Assembly (NCBI RefSeq): GCF_030813795.1 | Contig: NZ_JAUSUX010000004.1 | Coordinates: forward strand, 97,710-161,709 | Length of the DNA: 64,000 nt | Direction: 5' to 3' | Source of the DNA: Desulfofundulus luciae | GTDB lineage: Bacteria > Bacillota > Desulfotomaculia > Desulfotomaculales > Desulfovirgulaceae | Shown here: positions 17,616-26,499 of the stretch, one piece after another | How positions within the stretch are numbered: the first letter of the stretch is position 1 | How the letters are laid out: each line of letters opens with the position of its first letter | Notes under the pieces: generated by a model | Databases searched by the model: none | What the model was told of the DNA's origin: nothing | The model's input: only the letters and a program-made list of their open reading frames with translations | Program-made: the position numbers and the translations under genes

Positions 17616-18376
17616 CTTAATGACCCCCTTTCACCGGTTTTGCGACCATCTTTCCCGGCTGCGTCTTCGTCGCCGCCGCCGGCATTCGCTCCCGGTTTGC
17701 GTAAAGCCTTGAGCAGCGCCTCCGGCCGCCCCTTTGTCACAGGGCCTCCTTGAAGCCGTTCCCGCACCTCACCCACCACTTCGGCCAGGAGTACGGCCAG
17801 GATTCCCGCCAGCACAATGGCATCGAAAGCGCCGGCTCCGCCAATGGCCACCCGGCCTGCCGGGGCACCGCGGCCGGCCAGCCAGAAATAGTAACCTATA
17901 TCCAGAGCCAGCAACCCGAGGGTGGCTGAAACAAAGGCGGCCCGCCTGGAACGTCCGGCCAGGTAACCCACCAATCCGGCCGCCAGCGGGTAAAGCCACA
18001 GGGCATCCAGGATTTCGTACCTGCCCCCGGGTTCAGGCAGGCCGCGCATCACCAGGGAGCCCAGGGCATAGACCACCAGGGCGGTTACCCCCGCCCCCAC
18101 AAGGGCACGGGTGCGTTCCGCAGCGGTACCTGCTTTGGAGAGCAGGTAAATGGCCAGACCCAGGGGAACCAGTCCGCCGCCGACGTTAATGGAAACGGGG
18201 TAGCGGCCGCCCGGGATGGGTATGGAGATGAAACTGCCTATGATCATGGCCACAATTACCGCCAGGGCACCCCTGTCGGTAAGGCGCATGCGGTCCAGAG
18301 CCCGGTGTGCCAGGCCGAAAAAGATCAAAAGGGAAACAATAATTAGTGCGGTGAAACCCACGGGAAAGCCGGTCAT
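17612..18376 (-). CDS. DUF1614 multi-pass membrane protein
   Basis: The protein of about 254 residues has six to seven hydrophobic segments (for example FTALIIVSLLIFFGLAH, AIVLAGILAVLLAEVVG) and a charged, Gly-rich C-terminus. The block FISIPIPGGRYPVSINVGGGLVP is characteristic of DUF1614. The function is unknown. ATG 18376 with GAGGAGG seven bases upstream is the likely start. Its ATGA overlap with spoIIP suggests coexpression, perhaps under sporulation control. Confidence 0.75.
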   Translation of the reverse strand: MTGFPVGFTALIIVSLLIFFGLAHRALDRMRLTDRGALAVIVAMIIGSFISIPIPGGRYPVSINVGGGLVPLGLAIYLLSKAGTAAERTRALVGAGVTALVVYALGSLVMRGLPEPGGRYEILDALWLYPLAAGLVGYLAGRSRRAAFVSATLGLLALDIGYYFWLAGRGAPAGRVAIGGAGAFDAIVLAGILAVLLAEVVGEVRERLQGGPVTKGRPEALLKALRKPGANAGGGDEDAAGKDGRKTGERGSLR

Positions 18377-18436
18377 TTGCAATCCTCCTCGTTGTTAATT
18401 CTTTTTTTAGACTGCCCCGGCCGGGTGTAAATATGC

Positions 18437-18465
18437 AAAAAAAAAGCGGCGTCTTATACGCCGCT
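18437..18465 (-). terminator. intrinsic terminator of ispH-rpsA
   Basis: Minus strand AGCGGCGT-ATAAG-ACGCCGCT followed by nine T, 22 bases after the ispH-rpsA stop. Confidence 0.9.
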
Positions 18466-18486
18466 GTTCTTTGAGTAAAGGCAGGT

Positions 18487-20727
18487 TTATTTTTCAAAAA
18501 GGTCTCCTACTACCTCACCTATAGTTACACTGGCACCGTTACCGGTGTGTTGATGTCCCGGTTCCTTGGCGCGCCGGCTTTCCCTTTCCCGCTCCCGGTT
18601 GACTTCCCGGATGGACAGGCGGATCCGCTTTTCGGCGCGGTCCACATTGAGTACCTTGACTTCCACCTCGTCTCCTTCCTGAACCACTTCATCGGGGGTG
18701 GCTACATGCCGGTCGGCCAGGTGAGAAATGTGCACCAGTCCCTCCACCCCCGGCTCCAGCTGTACAAAGGCTCCAAAAGGTGCGAGCCGCACTACCTTTG
18801 CCCGTATGATGCTGCCCACGGGATATTTTTCTTCCACGTTATCCCAGGGATTGGGTAACACCTGCCTTAAGCCCAGGGAAATTTTTTCATTCTCCCGGTC
18901 CACCCGGAGGACCATTACGTCTACTTCGTCGCCCACATTTACCACTTCGGAGGGATGGTTAACCCGGTACCAGGCCATTTCCGAAATGTGCAGGAGTCCA
19001 TCCACGCCGCCAATGTCCACGAAGGCGCCAAAACTGGTAAGCCGGCGTACCACGCCCCGTACCACCTGGCCCTCCTGTAAACTTTCCAGCATTTCCTTGC
19101 GCCTGCGGGCTGCTTCTTCTTCCAGCACGGCCTTGCGGGACAGGATGACTTTCCGCTTGCCCCGGTTCAATTCGATTACCTTCGCCCTGACCGTTTCTCC
19201 CACATACTTGCCCAGATCCTCCACATAGCCCCTTTCAACTAAAGAGGCAGGCAAAAAGGCTCTTAGGCCCACATCCACCAGAAGACCGCCTTTGACAACT
19301 TCCCGCACGGTGCCTTCCACCGGCTCGCCGTTCTCCAGGTGCTCATTTAATTTTACCCAGGCCCTTTCCGCATCGGCCCGTTCCTTGGAAAGGATAAGCC
19401 GGCCCTCATTGTCTTCTGCTTTGATGACGGCTACTTCTATCTCATCCCCGACTTTTACCACTTCTGCGGGGGAACTTACATTGTAGCAGGATAGTTCTCT
19501 TAAGGGAATAATGCCTTCCGACTTGGCTCCTACATCCACCAGCACTTCGTCGGGACCCACCTGGACCACTACACCCTTCACGATTTGCCCCGGACGCAGG
19601 GATTTTACCTCTACGGCTTCTTTCATGCTGTCATCTACACTGGCGGTTTCGGCGGCATTTCCCCCCGTGCCGGCTGCAGCGCCGGTTGTGCAGCCAGCGG
19701 CGGGTATTTCCTCCGCAGTTTCCCGGGCGACAGCGCCGGCGGCTTCGTCGTTTCTGTCCCCGGTGGTATCCTGGGCGGTATGCGGAACTTCCCCGGCAGT
19801 CTCCCCGGCAGCACCGCCGGGGGCTACCTGTTGTCTTTCCTCCCCGTCAACGTTTGTGTCTTTGATGCTTTCCTCCACAGCTACCATCTCGCCCAACTCT
19901 TTCATCCGTCGTTCTACCTCCTCGATAATCCAGTCAGGTGTGGATGCCCCTGCCGTCAATCCCGCTACCTTTACCCCCCTGAACCAGGCGGGTTCCAGTT
20001 CCCGGGCGGTTTCCACTTGATAGGTAGGTACACCCGCCTGCCGGCACAGGGTGGCCAGCTTGCGGGTATTGGCGCTTGCTGCTCCGCCAACCACCACCAT
20101 CACATCCACCTCCCGGGCCAGTTCCAGGGCGGCCTGCTGCCTGGCCCCGGTGGCATGACAGATGGTATTGTATACTTTCAGCTGTCCCGCTTTTTGTTGC
20201 AGGACATCCACCACTGCCTGGAAGTTGGCCAGCGGCTGGGTGGTTTGGGCCAGCACGGCCATCCGGGGTACTGCCGGCAACTTTTGGGCTTCCCCGGGCC
20301 CCTCCACCACTACCGCCCGCCCACCGGTCCAGTCCACAATACCCTGAACCTCGGGATGATTTTTATCGCCCACTACCACCACCAGCGTGCCGCCGGCGGC
20401 TTCCGAGTGGGCCAGCTCCTGTGCCCTGCCCACAAAGGGGCACGTGGCATCCACTACCTTCAAATCGCGTTCCCTGGCAGCAGCCAGAACACCGGGGCCC
20501 ACGCCGTGGGAGCGAATGATCAGCTTTCCCCCGGGACGGGCTTCTTTCACCCCGGCTATTTCCTGTATCCCCGCTGCTGCCAGTTTTTCCATCACCTGCG
20601 GGTTATGGATCAGGGGGCCCAGGCAGTAAACGGGCCCGTCCCGTTCCCTGGCCGTTTGCAACGCCAGATTCAGTGCTCTTTTTACGCCAAAACAAAAACC
20701 CGCTTTTGCAGCCCGCCGCACTTCCAT
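18487..20727 (-). CDS. ispH: IspH (HMBDP reductase)-ribosomal protein S1 fusion
   Basis: A 746-residue two-part protein. The N-terminal ~285 residues are IspH/LytB, the [4Fe-4S] reductase making IPP and DMAPP in the MEP pathway. Its cluster Cys are in KAGFCFGVKRAL, VDATCPFV and YNTICHATGARQ, with the SHGVGP and HNPQV blocks. A linker of about 100 residues rich in Ala/Gly/Thr (280-385) leads to four S1 RNA-binding domains: PGQIVKGVVVQVGPDEVLVD, EPVEGTVREVVKGGLLVD, GQVVRGVVRRLTSFGAFVD and GSIIRAKVVRLAPFGAFVQ. The fusion is known in Clostridia. ATG 20727 gives the usual MEVRRAAKAGFCFG start. It is downstream of cmk-plsC. Confidence 0.95.
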   Translation of the reverse strand: MEVRRAAKAGFCFGVKRALNLALQTARERDGPVYCLGPLIHNPQVMEKLAAAGIQEIAGVKEARPGGKLIIRSHGVGPGVLAAARERDLKVVDATCPFVGRAQELAHSEAAGGTLVVVVGDKNHPEVQGIVDWTGGRAVVVEGPGEAQKLPAVPRMAVLAQTTQPLANFQAVVDVLQQKAGQLKVYNTICHATGARQQAALELAREVDVMVVVGGAASANTRKLATLCRQAGVPTYQVETARELEPAWFRGVKVAGLTAGASTPDWIIEEVERRMKELGEMVAVEESIKDTNVDGEERQQVAPGGAAGETAGEVPHTAQDTTGDRNDEAAGAVARETAEEIPAAGCTTGAAAGTGGNAAETASVDDSMKEAVEVKSLRPGQIVKGVVVQVGPDEVLVDVGAKSEGIIPLRELSCYNVSSPAEVVKVGDEIEVAVIKAEDNEGRLILSKERADAERAWVKLNEHLENGEPVEGTVREVVKGGLLVDVGLRAFLPASLVERGYVEDLGKYVGETVRAKVIELNRGKRKVILSRKAVLEEEAARRRKEMLESLQEGQVVRGVVRRLTSFGAFVDIGGVDGLLHISEMAWYRVNHPSEVVNVGDEVDVMVLRVDRENEKISLGLRQVLPNPWDNVEEKYPVGSIIRAKVVRLAPFGAFVQLEPGVEGLVHISHLADRHVATPDEVVQEGDEVEVKVLNVDRAEKRIRLSIREVNRERERESRRAKEPGHQHTGNGASVTIGEVVGDLFEK

Positions 20728-20746
20728 TGACAAATCACCGTCTTAC

Positions 20747-21325
20747 TTACCCGCTGTCCATAAGCCTGGCAATTTCCCGCATTAATTCCCGACTGACCGC
20801 CTGGTAATCCGGCCGGCCGGTTTGGTTGTCACGGGAAAACACCAGCGGTTTACCTATATGTACCCGGACCTTGCCGAAGACTCCCCGGGTGTTGAGCACC
20901 GCCACCGGCAGTACGGGCACCTTTGCCCGCAGGGCCAGCATGGCTGCTCCCAGATGTGGTTCCAGGAGCTCACCGCTTTTGCTTCTGGTTCCTTCGGGAA
21001 AAATACCTACCACCCGGCCCTGCTTTAACAGTTCCAGTGCCCGCCGGATGGCCTGCCTGTCGCCACCGCCCCGGCGTACGGGAAAGGCACCTAAAGCCCG
21101 TATTACCGGTCCCAGAAGAGGTATGCGAAACAGCTCGGCCTTGGCTATAAAGTGCACCTGGCGGTCCAGGGCGCAGCCCACCACAACGGGGTCCCAGTAG
21201 CTGACGTGGTTACTGACCACCAGCACCCCTCCCGAACGGGGAAGGTGATGTGTTCCCACCACTTCCCAGCGACGGATAAAGGCCAGGATCACCCGGCATA
21301 CTGCCCGGGCAAAACGGTAAAACAT
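20747..21325 (-). CDS. plsC: 1-acyl-sn-glycerol-3-phosphate acyltransferase
   Basis: PlsC makes phosphatidic acid. The 192-residue protein has the HX4D catalytic motif in SNHVSYWDP, the substrate motif FPEGTRSKSG and an N-terminal amphipathic/hydrophobic anchor. Its ATG shares one base with the cmk stop (TGATG), so cmk-plsC-ispH/rpsA is a coupled operon, an order common in Clostridia. Confidence 0.93.
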   Translation of the reverse strand: MFYRFARAVCRVILAFIRRWEVVGTHHLPRSGGVLVVSNHVSYWDPVVVGCALDRQVHFIAKAELFRIPLLGPVIRALGAFPVRRGGGDRQAIRRALELLKQGRVVGIFPEGTRSKSGELLEPHLGAAMLALRAKVPVLPVAVLNTRGVFGKVRVHIGKPLVFSRDNQTGRPDYQAVSRELMREIARLMDSG

Positions 21326-22002
21326 CAGAACGACCTCCCCAGAACCCGGGCGGCAATCATTTCAACCACTTGTTCGGCATTCAGGTGTGAACTATCAATA
21401 ATCCAGGCATCCGGGGCCGGCATTAATGGAGCCACGGAACGGCAACTGTCCTGCCTGTCCCGTTCCGTGATTTCCTGGATTAATGAATCCAGGGGAACGT
21501 GGTGACCCTGGGCCTGCAGATCCATCTGACGCCGTCTGGCCCGGACTTCGGGCGATGCGGTAAGGAAAATTTTCACTTGTGCGTTTGGGAGAACCACTGT
21601 ACCCACATCCCGACCATCCATAACCACATTTTGACATCTTGCCAGCTCCCGCTGCCGGCGCATCAAGACTTCCCGCACGCCGGGCAGGCTGGCCACCAGT
21701 GAAACGTGGCGTGAGACTTCCGGTTCCCGGATGGCCCGGGTTACGTCTTCACCGTCAAGAAATACCCGGGTCAGGCGGTCGGGATCAGTGGTTAATTCTA
21801 TCCGGCTCTCATCGGCCAGTGCCTTTAAAGACTCTTCATCGGTAAGGTTTAACCCCCGGCGCAGGGCCTTCAAGGTTATTGCCCGGTACATGGCTCCGGT
21901 ATCGATATATAAAAAGCCCAATCGCCGGGCCAGTTCCCGGGCCACCGTACTTTTACCCGCCCCGGCCGGGCCATCGATGGCAACAGACATCCTGGGAACC
22001 AT
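21325..22002 (-). CDS. cmk: cytidylate kinase
   Basis: Cmk phosphorylates CMP/dCMP. The form of about 225 residues starts MVPRMSVAIDGPAGAGKSTVARELARR, with the P-loop GPAGAGKST, the lid-region block MDGRDVGTVVLP, and RARRRQMD. The frame is open to 22074, but ATG 22002 has GGGAG six bases upstream and gives the family length. A TATAAT lies just before the ribosome site. It is separated from aroA by that gene's terminator, so cmk probably starts a new transcript. Confidence 0.93.
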   Translation of the reverse strand: MVPRMSVAIDGPAGAGKSTVARELARRLGFLYIDTGAMYRAITLKALRRGLNLTDEESLKALADESRIELTTDPDRLTRVFLDGEDVTRAIREPEVSRHVSLVASLPGVREVLMRRQRELARCQNVVMDGRDVGTVVLPNAQVKIFLTASPEVRARRRQMDLQAQGHHVPLDSLIQEITERDRQDSCRSVAPLMPAPDAWIIDSSHLNAEQVVEMIAARVLGRSF

Positions 22003-22077
22003 GGTCATCTCCCTATTATAGTAACACAAATATCTTATTAATTTCGACACCGCAAAATTTTTTCCTTTCAACAAGAG

Positions 22078-22107
22078 AAAAAAGAAGCCGGGGGAAATCC
22101 TCCCGGC
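22078..22107 (-). terminator. intrinsic terminator of aroA
   Basis: Minus strand GCCGGG-AGGATTTC-CCCGGC followed by TTCTTTTTTC, directly after the aroA stop. Confidence 0.85.
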
Positions 22108-22108
22108 A

Positions 22109-23401
22109 TTAGTCTACCCGTAAAGTGTTTAAAATACCGGCGAAACCGGGGAAGGAAACATCCACACACCCCGCATCCTGAATTACCGTTTTGCCCCGGG
22201 CGACCAGGCCCGCTACGGCCATGGCCATGGCTATGCGGTGATCCCCGTGGCTTTCGCATAAGGCCCCCGTGAGGGGGCGGCCACCCCGTACCCGCAGGCC
22301 ATCGGCCAGCGCTTCCACTTCCACGCCAAATTTCCTTAACTCTCCCACCACGGTGGCAATGCGGTTGCTTTCTTTCACCTTCAGTTCCGCAGCATCCCGT
22401 ACTACCAGTTCTCCTTCTGCCAGGGCACCGGCCACGGCCAGAATGGGAATTTCATCGATGAGGCGGGGAATCAATTCCCCACCAATGGTAATACCTTTAA
22501 GACGGGAATAACGAACCCGGATGTCGGCTACCGGCTCACCACCCAGGTGGTGCCGGTTGAAAATCTCCAGATCGGCACCCATGGCCCGCAGCACTTCCAG
22601 AATGCCGTCCCGGGTGGGGTTGACCCCGACTTCCCGTATGGTCACGTCGGAACCGGGTACCACCGCCGCCGCTACCATAAGGAAAGCAGCCGAGGAGATG
22701 TCGCCCGGCACTGTTACCCGTCGCCCCGCCAGGACCTGCCCGCCCCTTATCCAAACGGTAAGTCCCTCTTTATGTATTTCGGCACCGAAGTATTGCAGCA
22801 TGCGTTCCGTATGATCCCGGGACGGGGCGGGTTCAGCAACCCTGGTTTCACCCCGGGCCGAAAGGCCGGCCAGCAACAGGGCCGACTTTACCTGGGCGCT
22901 GGCTACGGGCAGGGAAAAGCCTGCACCCTGCAGTTCACCACCCCGCACCGCCAGGGGAGCCAGGCTGGCCTCCTGGCGCCCCCAGATGCGGGCGCCCATC
23001 CGGGATAAGGGGGCGGTGACCCGTTTCATGGGCCGCCGGCGCAGGGAGGCATCCCCGGTAATCACGGTAAAAAAGGGCAACCCGGCAAGGATGCCCAGCA
23101 TAAGACGTATGGTTGTACCGGAATTGCCCGCGTCCAGCACGTTTTCCGGTTCCTTCAGGCCCGCAGGACCCCGGCCGTGTACCGTGAGCCGGCCGTTTTC
23201 ATCGGGGCCGGTGAAAGACACTCCCATTCCGGCCAGGCATTTCACCGTAGCCAGGCAATCGGCTCCCATGAGAAAATTTTCAATTTGTGTATCACCTTCA
23301 GCCAGGGCGCCCAGCATGGCCGCCCGGTGCGAGATGGATTTATCCCCGGGAACCCTGGTGATCCCCCGCAGCGCCCGGGGTGGGGTAATTTCCAGGTTCA
23401 T
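22109..23401 (-). CDS. aroA: 5-enolpyruvylshikimate-3-phosphate synthase
   Basis: AroA joins shikimate-3-phosphate and PEP in the shikimate pathway. The 430-residue protein has GDKSISHRAAMLGALAEG at 19-36, the PEP-loop DAGNSGTTIRLMLG, DEIPILAVAGA and the C-terminal ESHGDHRIAMAMAVAGL. Having Ala in the loop after GNSGT, not the glyphosate-sensitive LGNAGTA pattern, is typical of Gram-positive (class II-like) enzymes. It is oriented like aroF-tyrA but separated from tyrA by a 520-bp repeat, so it may depend on read-through or its own promoter. Confidence 0.96.
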   Translation of the reverse strand: MNLEITPPRALRGITRVPGDKSISHRAAMLGALAEGDTQIENFLMGADCLATVKCLAGMGVSFTGPDENGRLTVHGRGPAGLKEPENVLDAGNSGTTIRLMLGILAGLPFFTVITGDASLRRRPMKRVTAPLSRMGARIWGRQEASLAPLAVRGGELQGAGFSLPVASAQVKSALLLAGLSARGETRVAEPAPSRDHTERMLQYFGAEIHKEGLTVWIRGGQVLAGRRVTVPGDISSAAFLMVAAAVVPGSDVTIREVGVNPTRDGILEVLRAMGADLEIFNRHHLGGEPVADIRVRYSRLKGITIGGELIPRLIDEIPILAVAGALAEGELVVRDAAELKVKESNRIATVVGELRKFGVEVEALADGLRVRGGRPLTGALCESHGDHRIAMAMAVAGLVARGKTVIQDAGCVDVSFPGFAGILNTLRVD

Positions 23402-23427
23402 AACTTGCCTGCCTTTCTTTACTTGTA

Positions 23428-23947
23428 AATATTCAGTGAATCCGGTTGGATGCGGCGCTGTCCCCGCTCACTCCAATGCTTCGCGTAAGATGCGCACCGC
23501 GGCTCGCTTTGGACCGGCTCCGTTTTTTCGTACGGGTGACGGCCGTCCCTCGTCGCTCCAGTGCTCCGGGCCGACGAAACATCGGCTTGTCTCGGAGCGA
23601 ACCTGGCAGCGCTGCATATGCGCTTGATAGTTTTGTACTCAACGTAATACTATAGTTTAAGTTCCTTGTTCTATCTACCGTCACTTTTACCAGCGCGATT
23701 CGCGCTGCCGGTTCGCTAGCCTCGACTGCGCCGTGTTTCGTTACCGGCCCTCCGCAAGTCGCTCCTTAGCGACGGCCGTCACCCACGACGGTATTTGTAC
23801 CTTGAAAGTTCTCTTCCCGGTAGTTCATCATGCGTCCTCGAGAGCCAGCCGGTAGCCTTGCTTCGCCGGGTGCTGTTACCGGCGCTTCGCAAGTCGTTCG
23901 CTCCGGACAGCGCCGCATCCTTGTCACAACGGTTTTACTGAAATATT
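23428..23947. repeat. intergenic palindromic repeat, outer family 2, long copy
   Basis: The whole 520-bp gap between aroA and tyrA is this element. The ends AATATTCAGTGAATCC (left) and GGTTTTACTGAAATATT (right) are imperfect inverted repeats. Just inside, GGATGCGGCGCTGTCC at 23448-23463 is the perfect 16-base complement of GGACAGCGCCGCATCC near 23904-23920. Shorter relatives occur at 46.4 and 52.0 kb. The interior has further GC-rich inverted segments but no credible gene. The inner CCCAGCACTCA module is absent at the place where the 52.0-kb copy has it. Confidence 0.85.
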
Positions 23948-23959
23948 TGCCATTACTTT

Positions 23960-25054
23960 TTACCTCTTGACTACCTGGTAGCCGGCCTGTCTCAAGATAT
24001 TCGCTGCTTCGTCCTGTTCGGTGGCGGTGGCGAAGGCCAGGCGTATGGAGCCCCCTTCCCCCTCCCGCACCCGGAGGATTTCGATGTCGCTAATGTTGAT
24101 GCCCGCATCTCCTAAGAGGCCGGCTATTTTAGCAATCATACCCGGGCGGTCGGGAACCCCTACCACTATTTCATGCATGGCCCCCAGATATCCCCGCATG
24201 CGGGCGGGGACTTTTTTACGCACCCGGCTGGCCCGTTCTAAAAGGGCGAGGATTTTTTCGCCGTCACCATTTTTGATTACTTCTTCCAGTTGATCCAGTT
24301 GCCGGCGAAAGACGGCCAGCACCCCGGCAACGGCCGGTGTGTTCGAGAGAAAAATATCCCGCCACATCAGGGGATTGCCGGCGGCCACCCGGGTGGTGTC
24401 CCGGAACCCCCCGGCACCCAGGGGGAGAAATGCTTCTCCCCCCGGCAAATCCACCAGGGTATTCACCAGGGCCACCGCCACCAGGTGGGGCAGGTGGCTG
24501 ACGGCAGCCACGGCCCGGTCGTGTTCTGCAGGGGTCATTTCCACCACCTGAGCTCCCACCCCGGCGGCCAGTGCCCTTACCCGTTCCAGGGCCGGCGGAG
24601 GCGTGTCCGGGAGGGGGGTGATGATGTAAAAGGCGTTTTCAAAAAGGTAGGGATCCGCCCCGGCCATGCCCGTATATTCCGAGCCAGCCATGGGGTGGCC
24701 GCCCACAAACCAGGCTCCCGGGGGCATTATTTCCGCCGCCCGGGTGCAGACTACCGCCTTGGTGCTGCCCACATCGGTGACCACCGTACCCGGCGAAAGA
24801 CGTGATTTCAGCCGGGTCAGGACGGACAGGGTTTCACCCACCGGTGTGGCCAGGATGACCAGTTCCGATCCGGATACCGCTTCCGCGGCATCAAACGACG
24901 CTTCGTGTATGGCCCCTGATTCCCGGGCCAGGCGAAGGTTTTCCGGGTTTTTATCCACCCCTACCACCCGGCGGGCCAGGGAGCGGCGGCGCAAGGCCAG
25001 CCCCAGAGAGCCGCCTATTAAACCCACGCCGATGATGGTCACCCGGTTAAACAT
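23960..25054 (-). CDS. tyrA: prephenate dehydrogenase with ACT domain
   Basis: TyrA oxidatively decarboxylates prephenate to 4-hydroxyphenylpyruvate for tyrosine. The 364 residues begin [20 protein letters not shown] (NAD-binding), with [13 protein letters not shown] and the helical C-terminal domain; an ACT domain ([20 protein letters not shown]) at about 296-364 suggests tyrosine feedback. No chorismate mutase domain is fused, so the separate aroH at 34.6 kb must supply prephenate. It overlaps aroF by eight bases. Confidence 0.95.
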   Translation of the reverse strand: MFNRVTIIGVGLIGGSLGLALRRRSLARRVVGVDKNPENLRLARESGAIHEASFDAAEAVSGSELVILATPVGETLSVLTRLKSRLSPGTVVTDVGSTKAVVCTRAAEIMPPGAWFVGGHPMAGSEYTGMAGADPYLFENAFYIITPLPDTPPPALERVRALAAGVGAQVVEMTPAEHDRAVAAVSHLPHLVAVALVNTLVDLPGGEAFLPLGAGGFRDTTRVAAGNPLMWRDIFLSNTPAVAGVLAVFRRQLDQLEEVIKNGDGEKILALLERASRVRKKVPARMRGYLGAMHEIVVGVPDRPGMIAKIAGLLGDAGINISDIEILRVREGEGGSIRLAFATATEQDEAANILRQAGYQVVKR

Positions 25055-26081
25055 TAGCAGATCCCCCGGCCAGATGGCGGTTTACGGCCCGGGCTACACT
25101 GTGTAATTCCTTCATCATGTGGGCAAAATTTTCCGGGGTTAAAGACTGCGGGCCGTCGCACAGGGCTTCCGCCGGGTTGGGGTGCACCTCGACCAGCAGG
25201 CCATCGGCACCGGCGGCGACCGCCGCCCGGGCCATGGTGGGCACAAACCGCCATTTACCGACGCCGTGGCTGGGGTCTACCACCACCGGCAGGTGGCTTA
25301 AGTATTTGACCACCGGCACGGCGGTAAGATCCAGAGTGTTGCGGGTGTAGTTTTCAAAGGTGCGGATGCCCCGCTCGCACAGGATCACCCGATGGTTGCC
25401 CCCGGACATAATGTATTCTGCCGCCATCAGCCACTCTTCAATGGTGCATGAAAGGCCGCGTTTTAAAAGAACAGGTTTATCGACCCGGGCTACTTCCCGC
25501 AGGAGGAAGAAATTTTGCATGTTCCGGGCACCGATTTGCAAAATGTCGGCGTATTCCGCCACCAGGGGCAGGGTGCGTACATCCATTACTTCCGTGACTA
25601 TTTTTAACCCGGTTAGTTCCCGGGCTTCGGCCAGAAGCTTCAAACCCTCCTCTTCCAGCCCCTGAAAGGAATAGGGGGAAGTACGGGGCTTATAAGCCCC
25701 CCCTCGTAAAATGGTAGCCCCGGCGGCTTTCACCTGCCGGGCCGCCTCCAGCAACTGTTCCCGGCTTTCCACCGCACAGGGTCCGGCCATCACATGGATC
25801 TCTTCCCCTCCGATGGCCAGATCCCCCACCATGACCACGCTGTCTTCCGGATGAAAGGCCCGGCTGGCCAGCTTGTATGGTTGGAGCACCGGCATTACCT
25901 TTTCCACGCCGGGCATGGCTTCCAGGGCCATGTCCTCCAGGCGGGTGCGGTCGCCAATGATCCCGATGATGGTCCGCTCTACCCCCTGGGAGAGGTGTGT
26001 TTCAAAGCCGTTTTTTTTGAGCCGCGCTATTACCGCTTCTACCTGCTCCCCGGTTGCTTCCTTTTGCATGACGATAATCAT
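25047..26081 (-). CDS. aroF: DAHP synthase with N-terminal regulatory domain
   Basis: The enzyme condenses PEP and erythrose-4-phosphate, the entry step of aromatic synthesis. The 344-residue type I-beta enzyme has an N-terminal ferredoxin-like domain (about 1-70, [21 protein letters not shown]...) used for feedback control in Thermotoga-like enzymes. The catalytic barrel follows with [38 protein letters not shown] and [10 protein letters not shown] paralogue without the N-terminal domain lies at 26500. It is the first gene of aroF-tyrA and is preceded by a leader ORF with aromatic codons. Confidence 0.96.
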   Translation of the reverse strand: MIIVMQKEATGEQVEAVIARLKKNGFETHLSQGVERTIIGIIGDRTRLEDMALEAMPGVEKVMPVLQPYKLASRAFHPEDSVVMVGDLAIGGEEIHVMAGPCAVESREQLLEAARQVKAAGATILRGGAYKPRTSPYSFQGLEEEGLKLLAEARELTGLKIVTEVMDVRTLPLVAEYADILQIGARNMQNFFLLREVARVDKPVLLKRGLSCTIEEWLMAAEYIMSGGNHRVILCERGIRTFENYTRNTLDLTAVPVVKYLSHLPVVVDPSHGVGKWRFVPTMARAAVAAGADGLLVEVHPNPAEALCDGPQSLTPENFAHMMKELHSVARAVNRHLAGGSANV

Positions 26082-26112
26082 TTTTTTACCTCCCGTACTG
26101 TCCGTACTGCCG

Positions 26113-26178
26113 TTATTTTACCCGTAAAACCAAACAGGGCACCCTTTTAAGGAGGTGCCCGCAGGGCCAAAAATACAT
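26113..26178 (-). CDS. 21-residue aromatic leader peptide of aroF
   Basis: This short ORF begins Met-Tyr-Phe-Trp (MYFWPCGH...) and ends VLRVK-stop 31 bases before the aroF start. GGGGAGGG lies seven bases before its ATG, and a promoter lies about 45 bases further up. A hairpin (26137-26160) sits within codons 7-14. Three consecutive codons for Tyr, Phe and Trp, the end products controlled by DAHP synthase, point to ribosome-mediated attenuation. A second start (MVYVF...) in another frame has no proper ribosome-site spacing. The codons and signals are visible; the regulation is inferred. Confidence 0.6.
   Translation of the reverse strand: MYFWPCGHLLKRVPCLVLRVK
26137..26160 (-). promoter_or_regulatory. 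attenuator-like hairpin in the aroF leader
   Basis: Minus strand GGGCACC...GGTGCCC (7 bp, 10-base loop), followed by TGTTTGGTTTTA, a poor but T-rich tail. An alternative small hairpin GCCC-TGC-GGGC would use the same GGGC arm, so the two exclude each other. Confidence 0.5.
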
Positions 26179-26229
26179 AGACCATCCCTCCCCTACCGTA
26201 CTACCATCCTGCAACCATAACACAATTTT

Positions 26230-26258
26230 ATCTTAGCATGTGTCACCATTGCTGGCAA
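26230..26258 (-). promoter_or_regulatory. probable sigma-A promoter of the aroF-tyrA transcript
   Basis: Minus strand TTGCCA, 17-bp spacer, TAAGAT. Initiation near 26223 would give a leader of about 140 bases containing the MYFW ORF and hairpin. Confidence 0.5.
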
Positions 26259-26281
26259 CGCCTTTTATAGTGGTGTTCGTT

Positions 26282-26492
26282 TCAAAATTGTGCAGGTAAC
26301 TCTGTACTCGCCTGCCGTTTTGCACGCGCTCGCTACGTTCCCCAGCACTCACCCAGCACTCACCGGTTCCAGGCATTTGCGCAGCAACTAAGCCACATAT
26401 AGTTAGCAGTATTACTATCAGAGAACCCGGTTACGGTCGCTCGCTTCGTGCAAAACAGCGGCCATCTTATCCGCTGTAAGTTATGGTAGCTC
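26282..26492. repeat. intergenic palindromic repeat, outer family 1, copy C (degenerate)
   Basis: This copy fills the gap between the aroF promoter region and the second DAHP synthase gene. Outer arms GCCTGCCGTTTTGCACG and CGTGCAAAACAGCGG are present. The inner module starts with two tandem CCCAGCACTCA units (26341-26351, 26352-26362) but has lost its right TGAGTGCTGGG end. Its middle (CCGGTTCCAGGCATTTGCG...) aligns with copy B at 34.4 kb. Confidence 0.8.
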
Positions 26493-26499
26493 TGTTTTT

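Noticed and set aside
19585..20730. Plus-strand open frame opposite ispH
   Set aside because: Shadow of the IspH part; no start signal and low-complexity sequence.
26163..26186. Alternative aroF leader ORF starting MVYVF
   Set aside because: Its ATG directly abuts the ribosome site, so spacing is wrong; the MYFW frame has a correct seven-base spacing.
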